Origin: Trueperella pyogenes | Lineage (GTDB): Bacteria > Actinomycetota > Actinomycetes > Actinomycetales > Actinomycetaceae | NCBI RefSeq assembly: GCF_900460345.1 | Contig: NZ_UHHW01000002.1 | Coordinates: 1,488,001-1,552,000, forward strand | Reading direction: 5' to 3' | Length of the DNA: 64,000 nt | In this document: piece by piece, positions 44,663 through 53,065 of the stretch | How positions within the stretch are numbered: position 1 is the stretch's first letter | Layout of the letters: the number at the start of each line of letters is the position of its first letter | The notes under the pieces: generated by a model | Database searches by the model: none | Told to the model about the DNA's origin: nothing | The model's input: the letters and a program-made list of their open reading frames with translations, nothing else | Made by a program: the position numbers and the translations under genes

Positions 44663-45751
44663 ATGACTTGTGGCGCAAACTTTGACCTATCAGATGCTTC
44701 CCTTGACCACGCGCGCTCGGTGAGCGCGCAGATTGACCAGGCCATTGAGGCAGATCCGAGCCAATTTAGGGTGCTCACCGGCGCTCGCCCCACCGGCAAT
44801 CTGCACATTGGCCACTACTTTGGGGCGCTGCGCAATTGGGTCGACATCCAACGCCGCGGAGTGGAGACTTGGCTTCTCATCGCGGATTACCAGGTGATCA
44901 CCGACCGCGATGAGACCGATACCGTACGCGACTCGGTCTACTCCCTGCTCACCGACTACCTTGCAATAGGCATGGATCCGGATGAGACGACGATCTTCGC
45001 CCATTCCCAGATCCCGGAACTCAACGAGCTGGTGCTCCCGTTCCTCTCTCTCGTCACCGACGCCGAGTTGCGCCGCAACCCTACGGTCAAGGCTGAGCTG
45101 GAGGCCACGGGTGGGCGGCCGATGTCGGGGTTGTTGTTGACCTACCCTGTCCACCAGGCCGCTGATATTCTCTTCTGCAAGGCGAACCTTGTGCCCGTGG
45201 GCAAGGATCAGCTTCCGCATCTTGAACAGGCTCGCGTCATCGCCGACCGCTTCGAGACGCGTTACGGGCATGCCGGCCAGACGCGCGTCTTCCCGCGCCC
45301 GCAAGCGCTGCTGTCAGAAGCCGAGTCTGTGCTCGGCTTGGACGGGGTGAAGATGAGTAAGTCTCGCCATAACACGATTGAACTACGAATGAGCGAAGAC
45401 GAAACCGCCAAGCTCATTAAGAAAGCTGTGACCGACTCGGATCGTTTTATCACTTACGATCCGCAGAACCGCCCTGAGGTATCCAACCTCCTCCTTCTTG
45501 CAGGGTTGGCCAGCGGGCGCGACCCGCGCGAGATCGCCGAGGAGATCGGCAACGGCGGAGGCGGCACTCTGAAGAAGGTCGTCACCGAGTCCCTCAACGA
45601 GCACCTTGCCCCGCTGCGCGCACGCCGTGCAGAGCTTGCAAACGACCCCGGCTACCTGTCCGCAGTGCTGGCACGCGGAATCGCTAAAGCGCGTGAACAA
45701 GCGGCACAGACGCTTGCCGAGGTTCATGGCGCGCTGGGCATGAATTACTGA
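44663..45751 (+). CDS. trpS: Tryptophanyl-tRNA synthetase
   Basis: A 362-aa class I synthetase charging tRNA-Trp. The HIGH motif is GNLHIGHYFGAL and the KMSKS motif is VKMSKSRHN. DRDETD and the AADILFCKANLVPVGKDQ segment for tryptophan and ATP binding are present. The N-terminal extension of about 40 residues and ARPTGNLHIG in place of the usual QPSGxLHLGN mark a divergent subgroup found in several Actinobacteria. A leaderless promoter precedes it. Whether a second trpS exists elsewhere cannot be seen. It is unrelated in function to the glycogen genes on both sides. Confidence 0.95.
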   Translation: MTCGANFDLSDASLDHARSVSAQIDQAIEADPSQFRVLTGARPTGNLHIGHYFGALRNWVDIQRRGVETWLLIADYQVITDRDETDTVRDSVYSLLTDYLAIGMDPDETTIFAHSQIPELNELVLPFLSLVTDAELRRNPTVKAELEATGGRPMSGLLLTYPVHQAADILFCKANLVPVGKDQLPHLEQARVIADRFETRYGHAGQTRVFPRPQALLSEAESVLGLDGVKMSKSRHNTIELRMSEDETAKLIKKAVTDSDRFITYDPQNRPEVSNLLLLAGLASGRDPREIAEEIGNGGGGTLKKVVTESLNEHLAPLRARRAELANDPGYLSAVLARGIAKAREQAAQTLAEVHGALGMNY

Positions 45752-45851
45752 TTTCTTTCATAGCAAGTGCGCCGATTTTGTTCGATTTTGTCCCCAGGTA
45801 TCCTTGACCGTGTTAGATCACGTGGTTTTCCACGCTTGAAAAAGGGGTTTC

Positions 45852-48218
45852 ATGACTCACGCAGATTTCACTACAGCTATCGCGAGCCAGGTTCGTGCGT
45901 TCTCTGGCAAGAATGTACGCTCTGCTACTGCGATGGAATATTGGCAGGGCACTGCTGCCGCCGTCGTCGATCACCTGGCAGAGAACTGGCAAAAGACGGA
46001 GGAGCGCTACAACGCCTCGCGTATGCAGCACTATTTCTCTGCCGAGTTCCTCATGGGCCGCGCTTTGCTGAACAACCTAGGCAACCTCGGTATGGTGGAC
46101 GCCGCTGCCGCAGCGCTTGGCGAGTTTGGCCAGAACCTGAGCGATGTCCTTGAGGAGGAGCACGACGCCGCGTTGGGCAACGGTGGCCTTGGCCGCCTAG
46201 CCGCCTGCTTCCTCGACTCTTCCGCCACACAGAATCTGCCGGTGCGTGGTTACGGCATTCTCTACCGCTATGGCCTGTTTAAGCAGTATTTCGACAACGG
46301 CTCCCAGGGCGAGGAACCCGATCCGTGGATGGAGGAGGGCTACCCGTTCGTCATCCGGCGTGAGGAGAACCAGAAACTCATCGAGTACGCTGACCTCAAG
46401 GTTCGCGCGATTCCTTACGACATGCCGATCACCGGATACGGCACGGACAACGTGGGCACGCTTCGCTTGTGGAAGGCCGAACCGATGGCCGAGTTCGACT
46501 ACAACGCCTTTAATTCTCAGGACTTCACGGGCGCAATCGTGGAGCGCGAGCGCGTGAACGACATTTCGCGGGTGCTTTACCCCAACGACTCTTCGTTCGA
46601 GGGCAAGGTGCTTCGCGTGCGCCAGCAGTACTTCTTCTGTTCGGCGTCGTTGCAGCAGATCGTGGATAATGAGCTGGCTCAGCGTGGCACGCTGAAGGAC
46701 TTCGCGGCTTTCAATTCGATCCAGCTCAACGATACCCACCCGGTGCTGGCTATCCCCGAACTCATGCGTATCCTCATGGATGAGCACGGGTTTGGCTGGG
46801 AAGAGGCGTGGGCGATCGTCCAGGGCACCTTCGCCTACACGAACCACACAGTTTTGGCAGAGGCGTTGGAGACGTGGGAGATTTCGATCTTCGATCGCCT
46901 GTTCCCACGCATTCGTGAGATCATTTTCGAGATCGACCGCCGTTTCCGCGAGGAGATGGCCACAGCCGGCTACGACCAAGGCAAGATCGACTACATGGCG
47001 CCGGTTTCCGGGAACCGCATCCGGATGGCGTGGATCGCCTGCTACGCCGCCTTCTCGATCAATGGCGTGGCCGCCCTGCACACGGAGATCATCAAGGCGG
47101 ACACGCTCAAGGACTGGCACGACGTGTGGCCGGAGAAGTTCAACAACAAGACCAACGGGGTCACTCCGCGCCGCTGGCTGGATCAGTGTAATCCGCGTCT
47201 GTCGGCTCTCTTGACCGAGTTGCTCGGCTCCGACGCCTGGGTTCGTGACCTCGATCTGCTCAAGAACCTCGAGGGCTATCTCAACGACGCCGACGTGCTC
47301 GACCGCCTCAACGCGATCAAACACGCCAACAAGGTCGATTTCGCCGCCTGGATCAAGAACCGCCAAGGCATCGAGGTGGATCCGGATGCGATCTTCGATA
47401 CGCAGATCAAACGCCTGCACGAGTACAAGCGTCAGCTCCTCAACGCGCTCTACATCCTTGACCTGTATTTCCAGATCAAGGACAACCCAGCGATGGAGGT
47501 GCCCCCGCGCGTCTTTATCTTCGGTGCAAAGGCGGCACCTGGCTACGTACGCGCGAAGGCGATCATCAAGCTCATCAACACTATCGGCGAGCTGGTTAAC
47601 AACGACGCCGACGTGGCCGGCCGTCTCAAGGTGGTCTTCGTGGAGAACTACAACGTCTCCCCCGCCGAGCACATCATCCCTGCCACCGATATCTCCGAGC
47701 AGATTTCGACTGCGGGTAAGGAAGCTTCGGGCACGGGCAACATGAAGTTCATGATGAATGGTGCCTTGACCCTGGGCACGATGGACGGGGCGAATGTGGA
47801 GATCGTGGACGCGGTTGGCCACGAGAACGCCTATATCTTCGGCGCCGAGGAAGATGAGCTGCCCGAGCTGCGCAAGACTTACGATCCGCGCCGCACCGCG
47901 GCCGAGGTTCCGGGCCTGCAGCGCGTCATGGACGCGCTCGTTGACGGCACGCTTGACGACGGCGGAACCGGGCTTTTCCACGACCTGCACAACTCACTGC
48001 TCGGCGAGTGGAGCGGTTCGGATGAGTACTACGTGCTGGGTGACTTCGCGTCCTACCGCGAGACTCGAGATCGCGTAGCGGCCGATTACTACGCAGACCG
48101 CCGCCACTGGGCTGCGATGTGTTTGAAGAACATTATCGAGTCTGGCCGCTTCTCCTCCGACCGCACGATCCGTGACTACGCGCGTGAGGTGTGGAAGATT
48201 GAGCCGCAGAAAATCTAA
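45852..48218 (+). CDS. glgP: Glycogen/alpha-glucan phosphorylase
   Basis: A 788-aa GT35 phosphorylase releasing glucose-1-phosphate from the non-reducing ends of alpha-1,4-glucan. Conserved parts are EEEHDAALGNGGLGRLAACFLDS near residue 100, QLNDTHPVLAIPELMRIL, TNGVTPRRWL, RLHEYKRQLLN and the pyridoxal-phosphate lysine motif EASGTGNMKFMMNGALT. Length is close to the usual 800 aa. AAAAAGGGG lies upstream of the ATG. A strong hairpin follows the stop. It works with GlgX upstream in glycogen breakdown. Confidence 0.96.
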   Translation: MTHADFTTAIASQVRAFSGKNVRSATAMEYWQGTAAAVVDHLAENWQKTEERYNASRMQHYFSAEFLMGRALLNNLGNLGMVDAAAAALGEFGQNLSDVLEEEHDAALGNGGLGRLAACFLDSSATQNLPVRGYGILYRYGLFKQYFDNGSQGEEPDPWMEEGYPFVIRREENQKLIEYADLKVRAIPYDMPITGYGTDNVGTLRLWKAEPMAEFDYNAFNSQDFTGAIVERERVNDISRVLYPNDSSFEGKVLRVRQQYFFCSASLQQIVDNELAQRGTLKDFAAFNSIQLNDTHPVLAIPELMRILMDEHGFGWEEAWAIVQGTFAYTNHTVLAEALETWEISIFDRLFPRIREIIFEIDRRFREEMATAGYDQGKIDYMAPVSGNRIRMAWIACYAAFSINGVAALHTEIIKADTLKDWHDVWPEKFNNKTNGVTPRRWLDQCNPRLSALLTELLGSDAWVRDLDLLKNLEGYLNDADVLDRLNAIKHANKVDFAAWIKNRQGIEVDPDAIFDTQIKRLHEYKRQLLNALYILDLYFQIKDNPAMEVPPRVFIFGAKAAPGYVRAKAIIKLINTIGELVNNDADVAGRLKVVFVENYNVSPAEHIIPATDISEQISTAGKEASGTGNMKFMMNGALTLGTMDGANVEIVDAVGHENAYIFGAEEDELPELRKTYDPRRTAAEVPGLQRVMDALVDGTLDDGGTGLFHDLHNSLLGEWSGSDEYYVLGDFASYRETRDRVAADYYADRRHWAAMCLKNIIESGRFSSDRTIRDYAREVWKIEPQKI

Positions 48219-48245
48219 GGCCGACAGAAAGCTACACTAGATGCT

Positions 48246-48290
48246 TGTGGTGGGGGTTGACCTGAATCCGTTGGGTCAATTCCCACCACA
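48246..48290. terminator. Terminator of glgP
   Basis: TGTGGTGGG with CCCACCACA, continued inward by TTGACC with GGTCAA across a small internal loop. It begins 28 bp past the glgP stop. Confidence 0.65.
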
Positions 48291-48340
48291 GCTCCGTTAT
48301 TGCGCCAGTATTATCCGTTTATTTTCACTCTAGGGAATCT

Positions 48341-49069
48341 ATGTCCGATCTTCACTCAAATGGGCAACCCAACCGCTGGCAATCCATATCGGATCGAGCG
48401 CTGGTGTTTTTTGCGGTGGTTTTCCTTCTCGTGTATTCGATCGAAGTGATTGGCAATCTTGAAGGGAGCGCTAAAGCAATAAGCGAAACAGTTATGCATA
48501 TTATATGGGTAGTCTTTTTGCTTGATTACTGTGTTCGTCTTTACTTTGCTCACGGACGTCTCTCATGGTTTTATCATCATCTTTTCGATCTTTTCACTGT
48601 CGTTCTTCCACTTTTGCGTCCTTTAAAGCTTTTACGCTTAGTTGGGCTAGTTAAAGTAATAGGTCACAAAGTGAGTTCCACACTACGTGGCAAAATTGCA
48701 TTGTATGCGTTTACTTCCACCGCTTTATTCGTCTACGTTGCCGCTCTCGCAGTTCTTGATGCGGAAAGGAACACTCCTGATGCTCCCATCGATTCATTCG
48801 GAAACGCATTGTGGTGGGCTTTCGTTACCATCACTACGGTCGGATATGGGGATCTTTATCCTGTCACAGCCACAGGAAGAATTGTCGCGCTATTTTTAAT
48901 GATTGGCGGGGTTGCACTTATTGGTGTTGTTACCGCATCTATTGCTTCTTGGATCGTCTCGGAAGTGGGTGAAGCTCAGCAGAAAGACAATCATGCAACA
49001 AGCGCTGAAATTGCTGAACTCCGTAAACAAATTCTGGAACTTCGGAGGAGCATAGAAGAATCTCGGTAA
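48341..49069 (+). CDS. Voltage-gated-like potassium channel
   Basis: A 242-aa ion-channel protein. Membrane helices span about residues 18-40 and 48-68, and an Arg/Lys-rich segment LRPLKLLRLVGLVKVIG resembles an S4 sensor. A pore helix with selectivity filter TVGYGD (about 165-170) and a last helix (about 180-200) follow. The C-terminal 35 residues form a likely coiled coil (heptads in EIAELRKQILELRRSIEE) for tetramer assembly. The voltage-sensor domain seems compact. Base composition is clearly more AT-rich than flanking genes, suggesting acquisition. It is a single gene between glgP and the lipoprotein region. Confidence 0.85.
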   Translation: MSDLHSNGQPNRWQSISDRALVFFAVVFLLVYSIEVIGNLEGSAKAISETVMHIIWVVFLLDYCVRLYFAHGRLSWFYHHLFDLFTVVLPLLRPLKLLRLVGLVKVIGHKVSSTLRGKIALYAFTSTALFVYVAALAVLDAERNTPDAPIDSFGNALWWAFVTITTVGYGDLYPVTATGRIVALFLMIGGVALIGVVTASIASWIVSEVGEAQQKDNHATSAEIAELRKQILELRRSIEESR

Positions 49070-49363
49070 TGACTCACCAATTCTCCTATAATTTTTCATT
49101 CGCCCTTGTGGATTCGGCTTATAACGAGGATCAGCCTCTGATGAGGGGTCTCCTCACTCCACCTACGATGGTTACAACAAGCTCCTAGCTCTGCTGTGTG
49201 AGTGGGAACTTCGCGTCACATCCGCCTAACGTTGCGTGACTGGATTTAAAACCCTTAGCCATCCACTGGTTAGCTCTTTTTAAAATGCCCTGGATGTCCC
49301 CACCGCGAAATCTAGGAACTCCTAAAGTCGGAGCTCTCATCGGTACCCTGCCCCTCCTACAGG
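49070..49363. other. Intergenic segment without a supported gene
   Basis: 294 bp of mixed composition between the K+ channel and the lipoprotein gene. Short frames exist but none has a start signal or recognisable product. I see no strong hairpin or tRNA. Confidence 0.4.
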
Positions 49364-50095
49364 TCAGTGAGCCACGCCGTACAACGTATCGCTGGGTGGT
49401 AGTGCGGGGCATGCCTTGAGCACGTCGTCGTGCCCGCCTTCATGTTCGAGGGACGGCTGCAGACCGGTCGGATACCACTGCCGCCCTGACCCGTCTTCAG
49501 CAAAAAAGTTCTGTATGTAGGATTCACGTGAGGGTCGTTTGGAGACGTCCGTTGGGTATCCGTGTGCGTCAAGGCAAGGGATCATGTATTCGTTCCAGTA
49601 ATCGTAGACAAGCCCAACTTGTTCCGGTGTCCAATCGCGAGCGAGAGCCGGGTCGAAAGGATACTTCATGTGGCATGTGTAGGCCGCCATTTGAAAGGCT
49701 TGCCCTTGCGATTGCGGATAATCTCCATACGAAATCCCGCCGCTTTCCAGTGCCTTGGCACTGAATCCCGCATCGGTCACGCATCGGGCGTGCTTCTTCT
49801 CGTATTCACGGAAAGAATCAAGATAGGCCACCACAGGCACATCAGGCAGTTTCTCTTTCAAGTTCGGATCTGAGACGTGTTGGCGTGCAACTTCCCTACG
49901 CAGCCGATCCTTCTCCTCTCCACTGAGAACAGGGCGGGTGATCTGGACGGTAGGCTTCCATTCGTTTGGATCCCAGTGACCAACGCTGGCTGTCTCATCC
50001 TTTCCATCTGGGTGAGCAGCCTGGGCATTCGACTCATTCGAGCACCCCACCAGGAATAACATCATGATTCCCACTGCAAGAATACGACGCCTCAT
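49364..50095 (-). CDS. Cys-rich lipoprotein of unknown function
   Basis: A 243-aa predicted lipoprotein. The signal peptide MRRRILAVGIMMLFLVGC puts the lipobox LVGC at Cys18. The mature part has four further Cys in spaced contexts (RCVTDAGF, YTCHMKYPF, IPCLDAHGYP, KACPALPP) that could form two disulfides outside the membrane. Conserved-looking aromatic motifs such as YDYWNEYMIPCL lie between. Start ATG at 50095 is chosen because GAGGG precedes it; upstream in-frame ATGs lack such a site. It is divergent from the adaptor/ABC operon with a shared 135-bp promoter region, which suggests a functional link. The function is unknown. Confidence 0.75.
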   Translation of the reverse strand: MRRRILAVGIMMLFLVGCSNESNAQAAHPDGKDETASVGHWDPNEWKPTVQITRPVLSGEEKDRLRREVARQHVSDPNLKEKLPDVPVVAYLDSFREYEKKHARCVTDAGFSAKALESGGISYGDYPQSQGQAFQMAAYTCHMKYPFDPALARDWTPEQVGLVYDYWNEYMIPCLDAHGYPTDVSKRPSRESYIQNFFAEDGSGRQWYPTGLQPSLEHEGGHDDVLKACPALPPSDTLYGVAH

Positions 50096-50150
50096 TGCTT
50101 GCCCTCTCATCATAGGCTTCAAGCTAGATTTCAACCTTGACGCATGTTGG

Positions 50151-50179
50151 TTGCTACCGACTCTGGCTGATCCTATAAT
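50151..50179 (+). promoter_or_regulatory. Promoter of the adaptor-ABC operon
   Basis: TTGCTA at 50151-50156, a 17-bp spacer and a perfect TATAAT at 50174-50179. The start would be near 50186, giving a 45-nt leader with AGAGGATG before the ATG at 50231. The best sigma-70-type promoter seen in the window. Confidence 0.7.
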
Positions 50180-50230
50180 ACAAAAAACTCGAAATCTGCA
50201 GGGAAATCAGCCGATAAAAGAGGATGAGCT

Positions 50231-51283
50231 ATGAAACCATTGCATCGGCTGGGCGTTGCAATCAGCATCCTGATCCTTCTCGCTGTCGTTTTCTGGGCAG
50301 GCTACATCGTCGGCTCGCCGTCGCAGGCGCCGAAAGAACAGGACGCGCAAACCACAGTTCATGTTCAAAAGGGCAGCATCGAGCACAAACTCACGTTAAC
50401 GACGAGCGTGAGCAGGCAACCGACTCCCGTGACGATCAATCCGCTAAGTGGCTACGTCCTGTCAGTCAGTGCAGACACGACGGCGAGCCAAGGCACCCAG
50501 CTTTATCGCGTGGGTGAAAACCCGGTGATCGCCGTCGTCGGTTCCACGCCTTTTTGGCGGGATCTTGCTCCAGGCCACAAGGGGCCTGATGTTGCCCAGC
50601 TCAACCAGATGCTCGTCGATACCGGCTACCTCCGGGCGCCGAGTGACGCCTTTAGCGAGGCCACGAATGCTGCGATGAAGGCCTTCCTCGCTAAGCAGGG
50701 TGCACCCTACAGCGGCGCTGTTGTATTAGGGCAGCTCATCGCCATCCCCGCCACACAGACGCCGATTATGCTGGATCGCTCGATACTTTATCCAGGAGCA
50801 CGTCTAAACGGCGGAGAAAAGTTGGTCTCCATCCTCGCTGGCGATCCTTCGTTCAGCATGATCGTCACCCCCACCCAGGCGAGCATGATTCCACCTGGAA
50901 CCTCGGTAAAGATTCACCACGGTGATCTTGTCTGGGAAGGCATCGTCGGCGCATCATCGCCCACGGATGACGGCATACGCCTTGAACTATCTGGTCTTGA
51001 CGGGGCATCAATCTGCGGACAGCAATGCGATCAGCTTCCAGCAGATGCCACGACGAGCCTGCTCACCGACGTCGTACTCATTCCTCCCGCTTCGGGCTTG
51101 ACCGTGCCTGTCGCGGCACTCAACACCCACGCCGATGGTAGGACGACAGTGACACGGGTAAAGGCAGATCTGCACGAGCCAGTCCCCGTCACCGTCGTTG
51201 GTGTATCGGGCGGGATAGCCGTCATCGAAGGCGTGGACGAAGGAGACGCTGTCCTCATCGGGAAGTCGGAGTCTGAATCGTGA
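50231..51283 (+). CDS. Membrane-anchored adaptor protein with peptidoglycan-binding domain
   Basis: A 350-aa extracytoplasmic adaptor. An N-terminal membrane anchor (residues 8-28) is followed by a HlyD/biotinyl-lipoyl-like beta-rich part. A PG_binding_1-like domain lies at about 110-165 (GHKGPDVAQLNQMLVDTGYL). The C-terminal part resembles the membrane-fusion barrel and ends in a repeat-like GGIAVIEGVDEGDAV segment. Such proteins connect MacB-type ABC transporters to the cell wall. The stop overlaps the ATPase start by 4 bp. The gene order adaptor-ATPase-permease is common in actinobacterial peptide or lipoprotein export modules. Substrate unknown. Confidence 0.78.
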   Translation: MKPLHRLGVAISILILLAVVFWAGYIVGSPSQAPKEQDAQTTVHVQKGSIEHKLTLTTSVSRQPTPVTINPLSGYVLSVSADTTASQGTQLYRVGENPVIAVVGSTPFWRDLAPGHKGPDVAQLNQMLVDTGYLRAPSDAFSEATNAAMKAFLAKQGAPYSGAVVLGQLIAIPATQTPIMLDRSILYPGARLNGGEKLVSILAGDPSFSMIVTPTQASMIPPGTSVKIHHGDLVWEGIVGASSPTDDGIRLELSGLDGASICGQQCDQLPADATTSLLTDVVLIPPASGLTVPVAALNTHADGRTTVTRVKADLHEPVPVTVVGVSGGIAVIEGVDEGDAVLIGKSESES

Positions 51284-51921
51284 CCAGCATCCTCAGTGTC
51301 ACGGATCTAACCTTCCGTTATCGCCCATCATTGCCTGAACTCTTCAACGGCTTGACTCACTCGTTTAACGCTGGCGTGACGGCAGTGACAGGACCATCTG
51401 GCCGCGGAAAATCCACGCTGCTCTACATCCTGGGTATGCTGCTGCGCCCTGAATCTGGCACTATTTGCTTGGTCGACACCGACCTGACCGCGCTCAGTGA
51501 CCACGAAGTCTCGCGCATGCGTGCGCAAAAGTTCGGGTTCGTGTTCCAAGATTCGGAGCTCGATCCGGCTCGCCCAATCCTCGATTCCGTCATCGAGCCC
51601 GGGCTGTACGCCGGATCTACCCGCGCAACGCTGATAGCTAAAGCAAAGTGCCTCCTTTCCGACGTCGGGCTCTTAGAGTGGGCAAGCCATCGCCCAGCAC
51701 AGATTTCGGGCGGCCAAGCGCAACGGGTGGCGCTGTGCAGGGCGCTCATCAACGATCCAGCCGTCATACTTGCTGACGAACCCACGGGCAATTTGGATCC
51801 CGACAATTCAGCGATAGTCCTCGACGCACTCGCACAGATGGCCGCCTGTGGGTGTGCCGTCATCATCGCAACCCACGATCCCGCCGTTGTCGACCGCGCC
51901 GACGAAGTGCTCGCCCTATGA
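51280..51921 (+). CDS. ABC transporter ATP-binding protein (MacB/LolD-like)
   Basis: A 213-aa ATPase with all motifs intact: Walker A GPSGRGKST, Q-loop FVFQDSELDP, signature ISGGQAQRVAL, Walker B VILADEPTGNLDP and H-loop IIATHDPAV. This contrasts with the degenerate ATPase at 3567-4292. The GTG start overlaps the adaptor stop, and its stop overlaps the permease ATG (ATGA). The LADEPTGNLD form places it with MacB/LolD-type exporters that work through mechanotransmission. Confidence 0.9.
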   Translation: MTSILSVTDLTFRYRPSLPELFNGLTHSFNAGVTAVTGPSGRGKSTLLYILGMLLRPESGTICLVDTDLTALSDHEVSRMRAQKFGFVFQDSELDPARPILDSVIEPGLYAGSTRATLIAKAKCLLSDVGLLEWASHRPAQISGGQAQRVALCRALINDPAVILADEPTGNLDPDNSAIVLDALAQMAACGCAVIIATHDPAVVDRADEVLAL

Positions 51922-53006
51922 TCACCACCGAACTCCTCGCAGAATCATGGCGTGCTTTCCGGTCTTCGCCCGTGGCAGCGCTGCTCATCGCACTCCTGAC
52001 AGCCGGGATGGGCGCGATCTCTATCGCCAGTGCGGGCGCAAACGCAGCAACCTACACCACCATCAGCGTGGCTCTCTCCTCCCCCGAGGCGCGCACGTTC
52101 AAAATCACCGAAGCTGAACAGACCGTCCTCACCTCGACTGTCCTTGACCTGGTGAGCTCCGTGTCCTCAGTTGAGCACGTCCTCGCTATGACGACGCCGA
52201 CCGACGTCACCGCCGGAAACCTCGGCCACGATTCGACCCCTGTTCCCATGTCTCATATCGCCGGCGACGTCGACACGGCCATCGTTCTTACCGCCGGGCG
52301 CATGCCAGCTCGGGGAGAAGCCATCATTGGTCCCAAGGCGCAACAACAGCTCCGGCTCGTTCACGGCGTCGGCTATGTAGAAACATCAGCCGGCCGCCAG
52401 CTGTCCATAGTCGGCACCTTTGCTGCCAGAGCGCCGTTCACTGACCTTGACTCCTACGTGATAGCAACGGATCGCGTCCCAGGCTATGCGCGTCTTCACG
52501 CCGTCGCGAAAAACCTCGAGACACTCCCGGCGATGGAACACGCTGTATCTTCCATTGTCGGAGAGCATCTAGGGGTCAAGATCGTCAAAGATTCCGCGTC
52601 AGCCTCGGCGAAAGAGTCTCTCCAGCTCATGGGCGTATTGCGCTCCGACGGTACCGTTCACATCGCCCAAACAATCGGGGCGGGACTATTGATCGTCTTC
52701 GGCGTCGTCTTCGCCGATGTGCTGCTGCACGCCCGCGATCTTGGCCGCCGCCGCACGCTCGGCGTCACAAGGTCTAACCTCATAGCCTTCGTCCAGCTGA
52801 AGGTGGCTTATTCAGCCATATGTGGAGCCGTACTCGGTTCGGTCGGTACACACGTCGTTTTGTATGTACGCGGCGTCAATGTGCCACCCTCTTTCACGCT
52901 AGCAACCGTGGTTCTCACCGTCGCCGCAGCGGCCTTTGCCGCTATCATCCCCGGTATCGTCGCTGCCTACCGGGATCCCGTCACGGTCATGCGCACCCAC
53001 GTGTAG
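51918..53006 (+). CDS. MacB/FtsX-like ABC transporter permease
   Basis: A 362-aa permease with four membrane helices. One N-terminal helix (about residues 18-38) precedes a large extracytoplasmic domain to about 245, then three helices lie near 250-275, 295-320 and 330-352. This is the classic MacB topology. ATG at 51918 overlaps the ATPase stop; a longer in-frame extension from 51852 overlaps the ATPase gene and is basic and unlikely. It completes the adaptor-ATPase-permease operon. Confidence 0.85.
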   Translation: MITTELLAESWRAFRSSPVAALLIALLTAGMGAISIASAGANAATYTTISVALSSPEARTFKITEAEQTVLTSTVLDLVSSVSSVEHVLAMTTPTDVTAGNLGHDSTPVPMSHIAGDVDTAIVLTAGRMPARGEAIIGPKAQQQLRLVHGVGYVETSAGRQLSIVGTFAARAPFTDLDSYVIATDRVPGYARLHAVAKNLETLPAMEHAVSSIVGEHLGVKIVKDSASASAKESLQLMGVLRSDGTVHIAQTIGAGLLIVFGVVFADVLLHARDLGRRRTLGVTRSNLIAFVQLKVAYSAICGAVLGSVGTHVVLYVRGVNVPPSFTLATVVLTVAAAAFAAIIPGIVAAYRDPVTVMRTHV

Positions 53007-53052
53007 TTTTTCGATATTGGCTTATCCGGGTATAAATGTCGGTGCCGTGAAC

Positions 53053-53058
53053 TAGAAT
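53053..53058 (+). promoter_or_regulatory. Candidate -10 hexamer of a leaderless promoter for glgE
   Basis: TAGAAT ends 7 nt before the glgE GTG start. There is no ribosome binding site and no clear -35. Confidence 0.35.
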
Positions 53059-53065
53059 TTACAGC

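Noticed and set aside
46197..47990. 597-codon minus-strand open frame
   Set aside because: Antisense to glgP throughout; the Val/Asp-rich composition is typical of a shadow frame.
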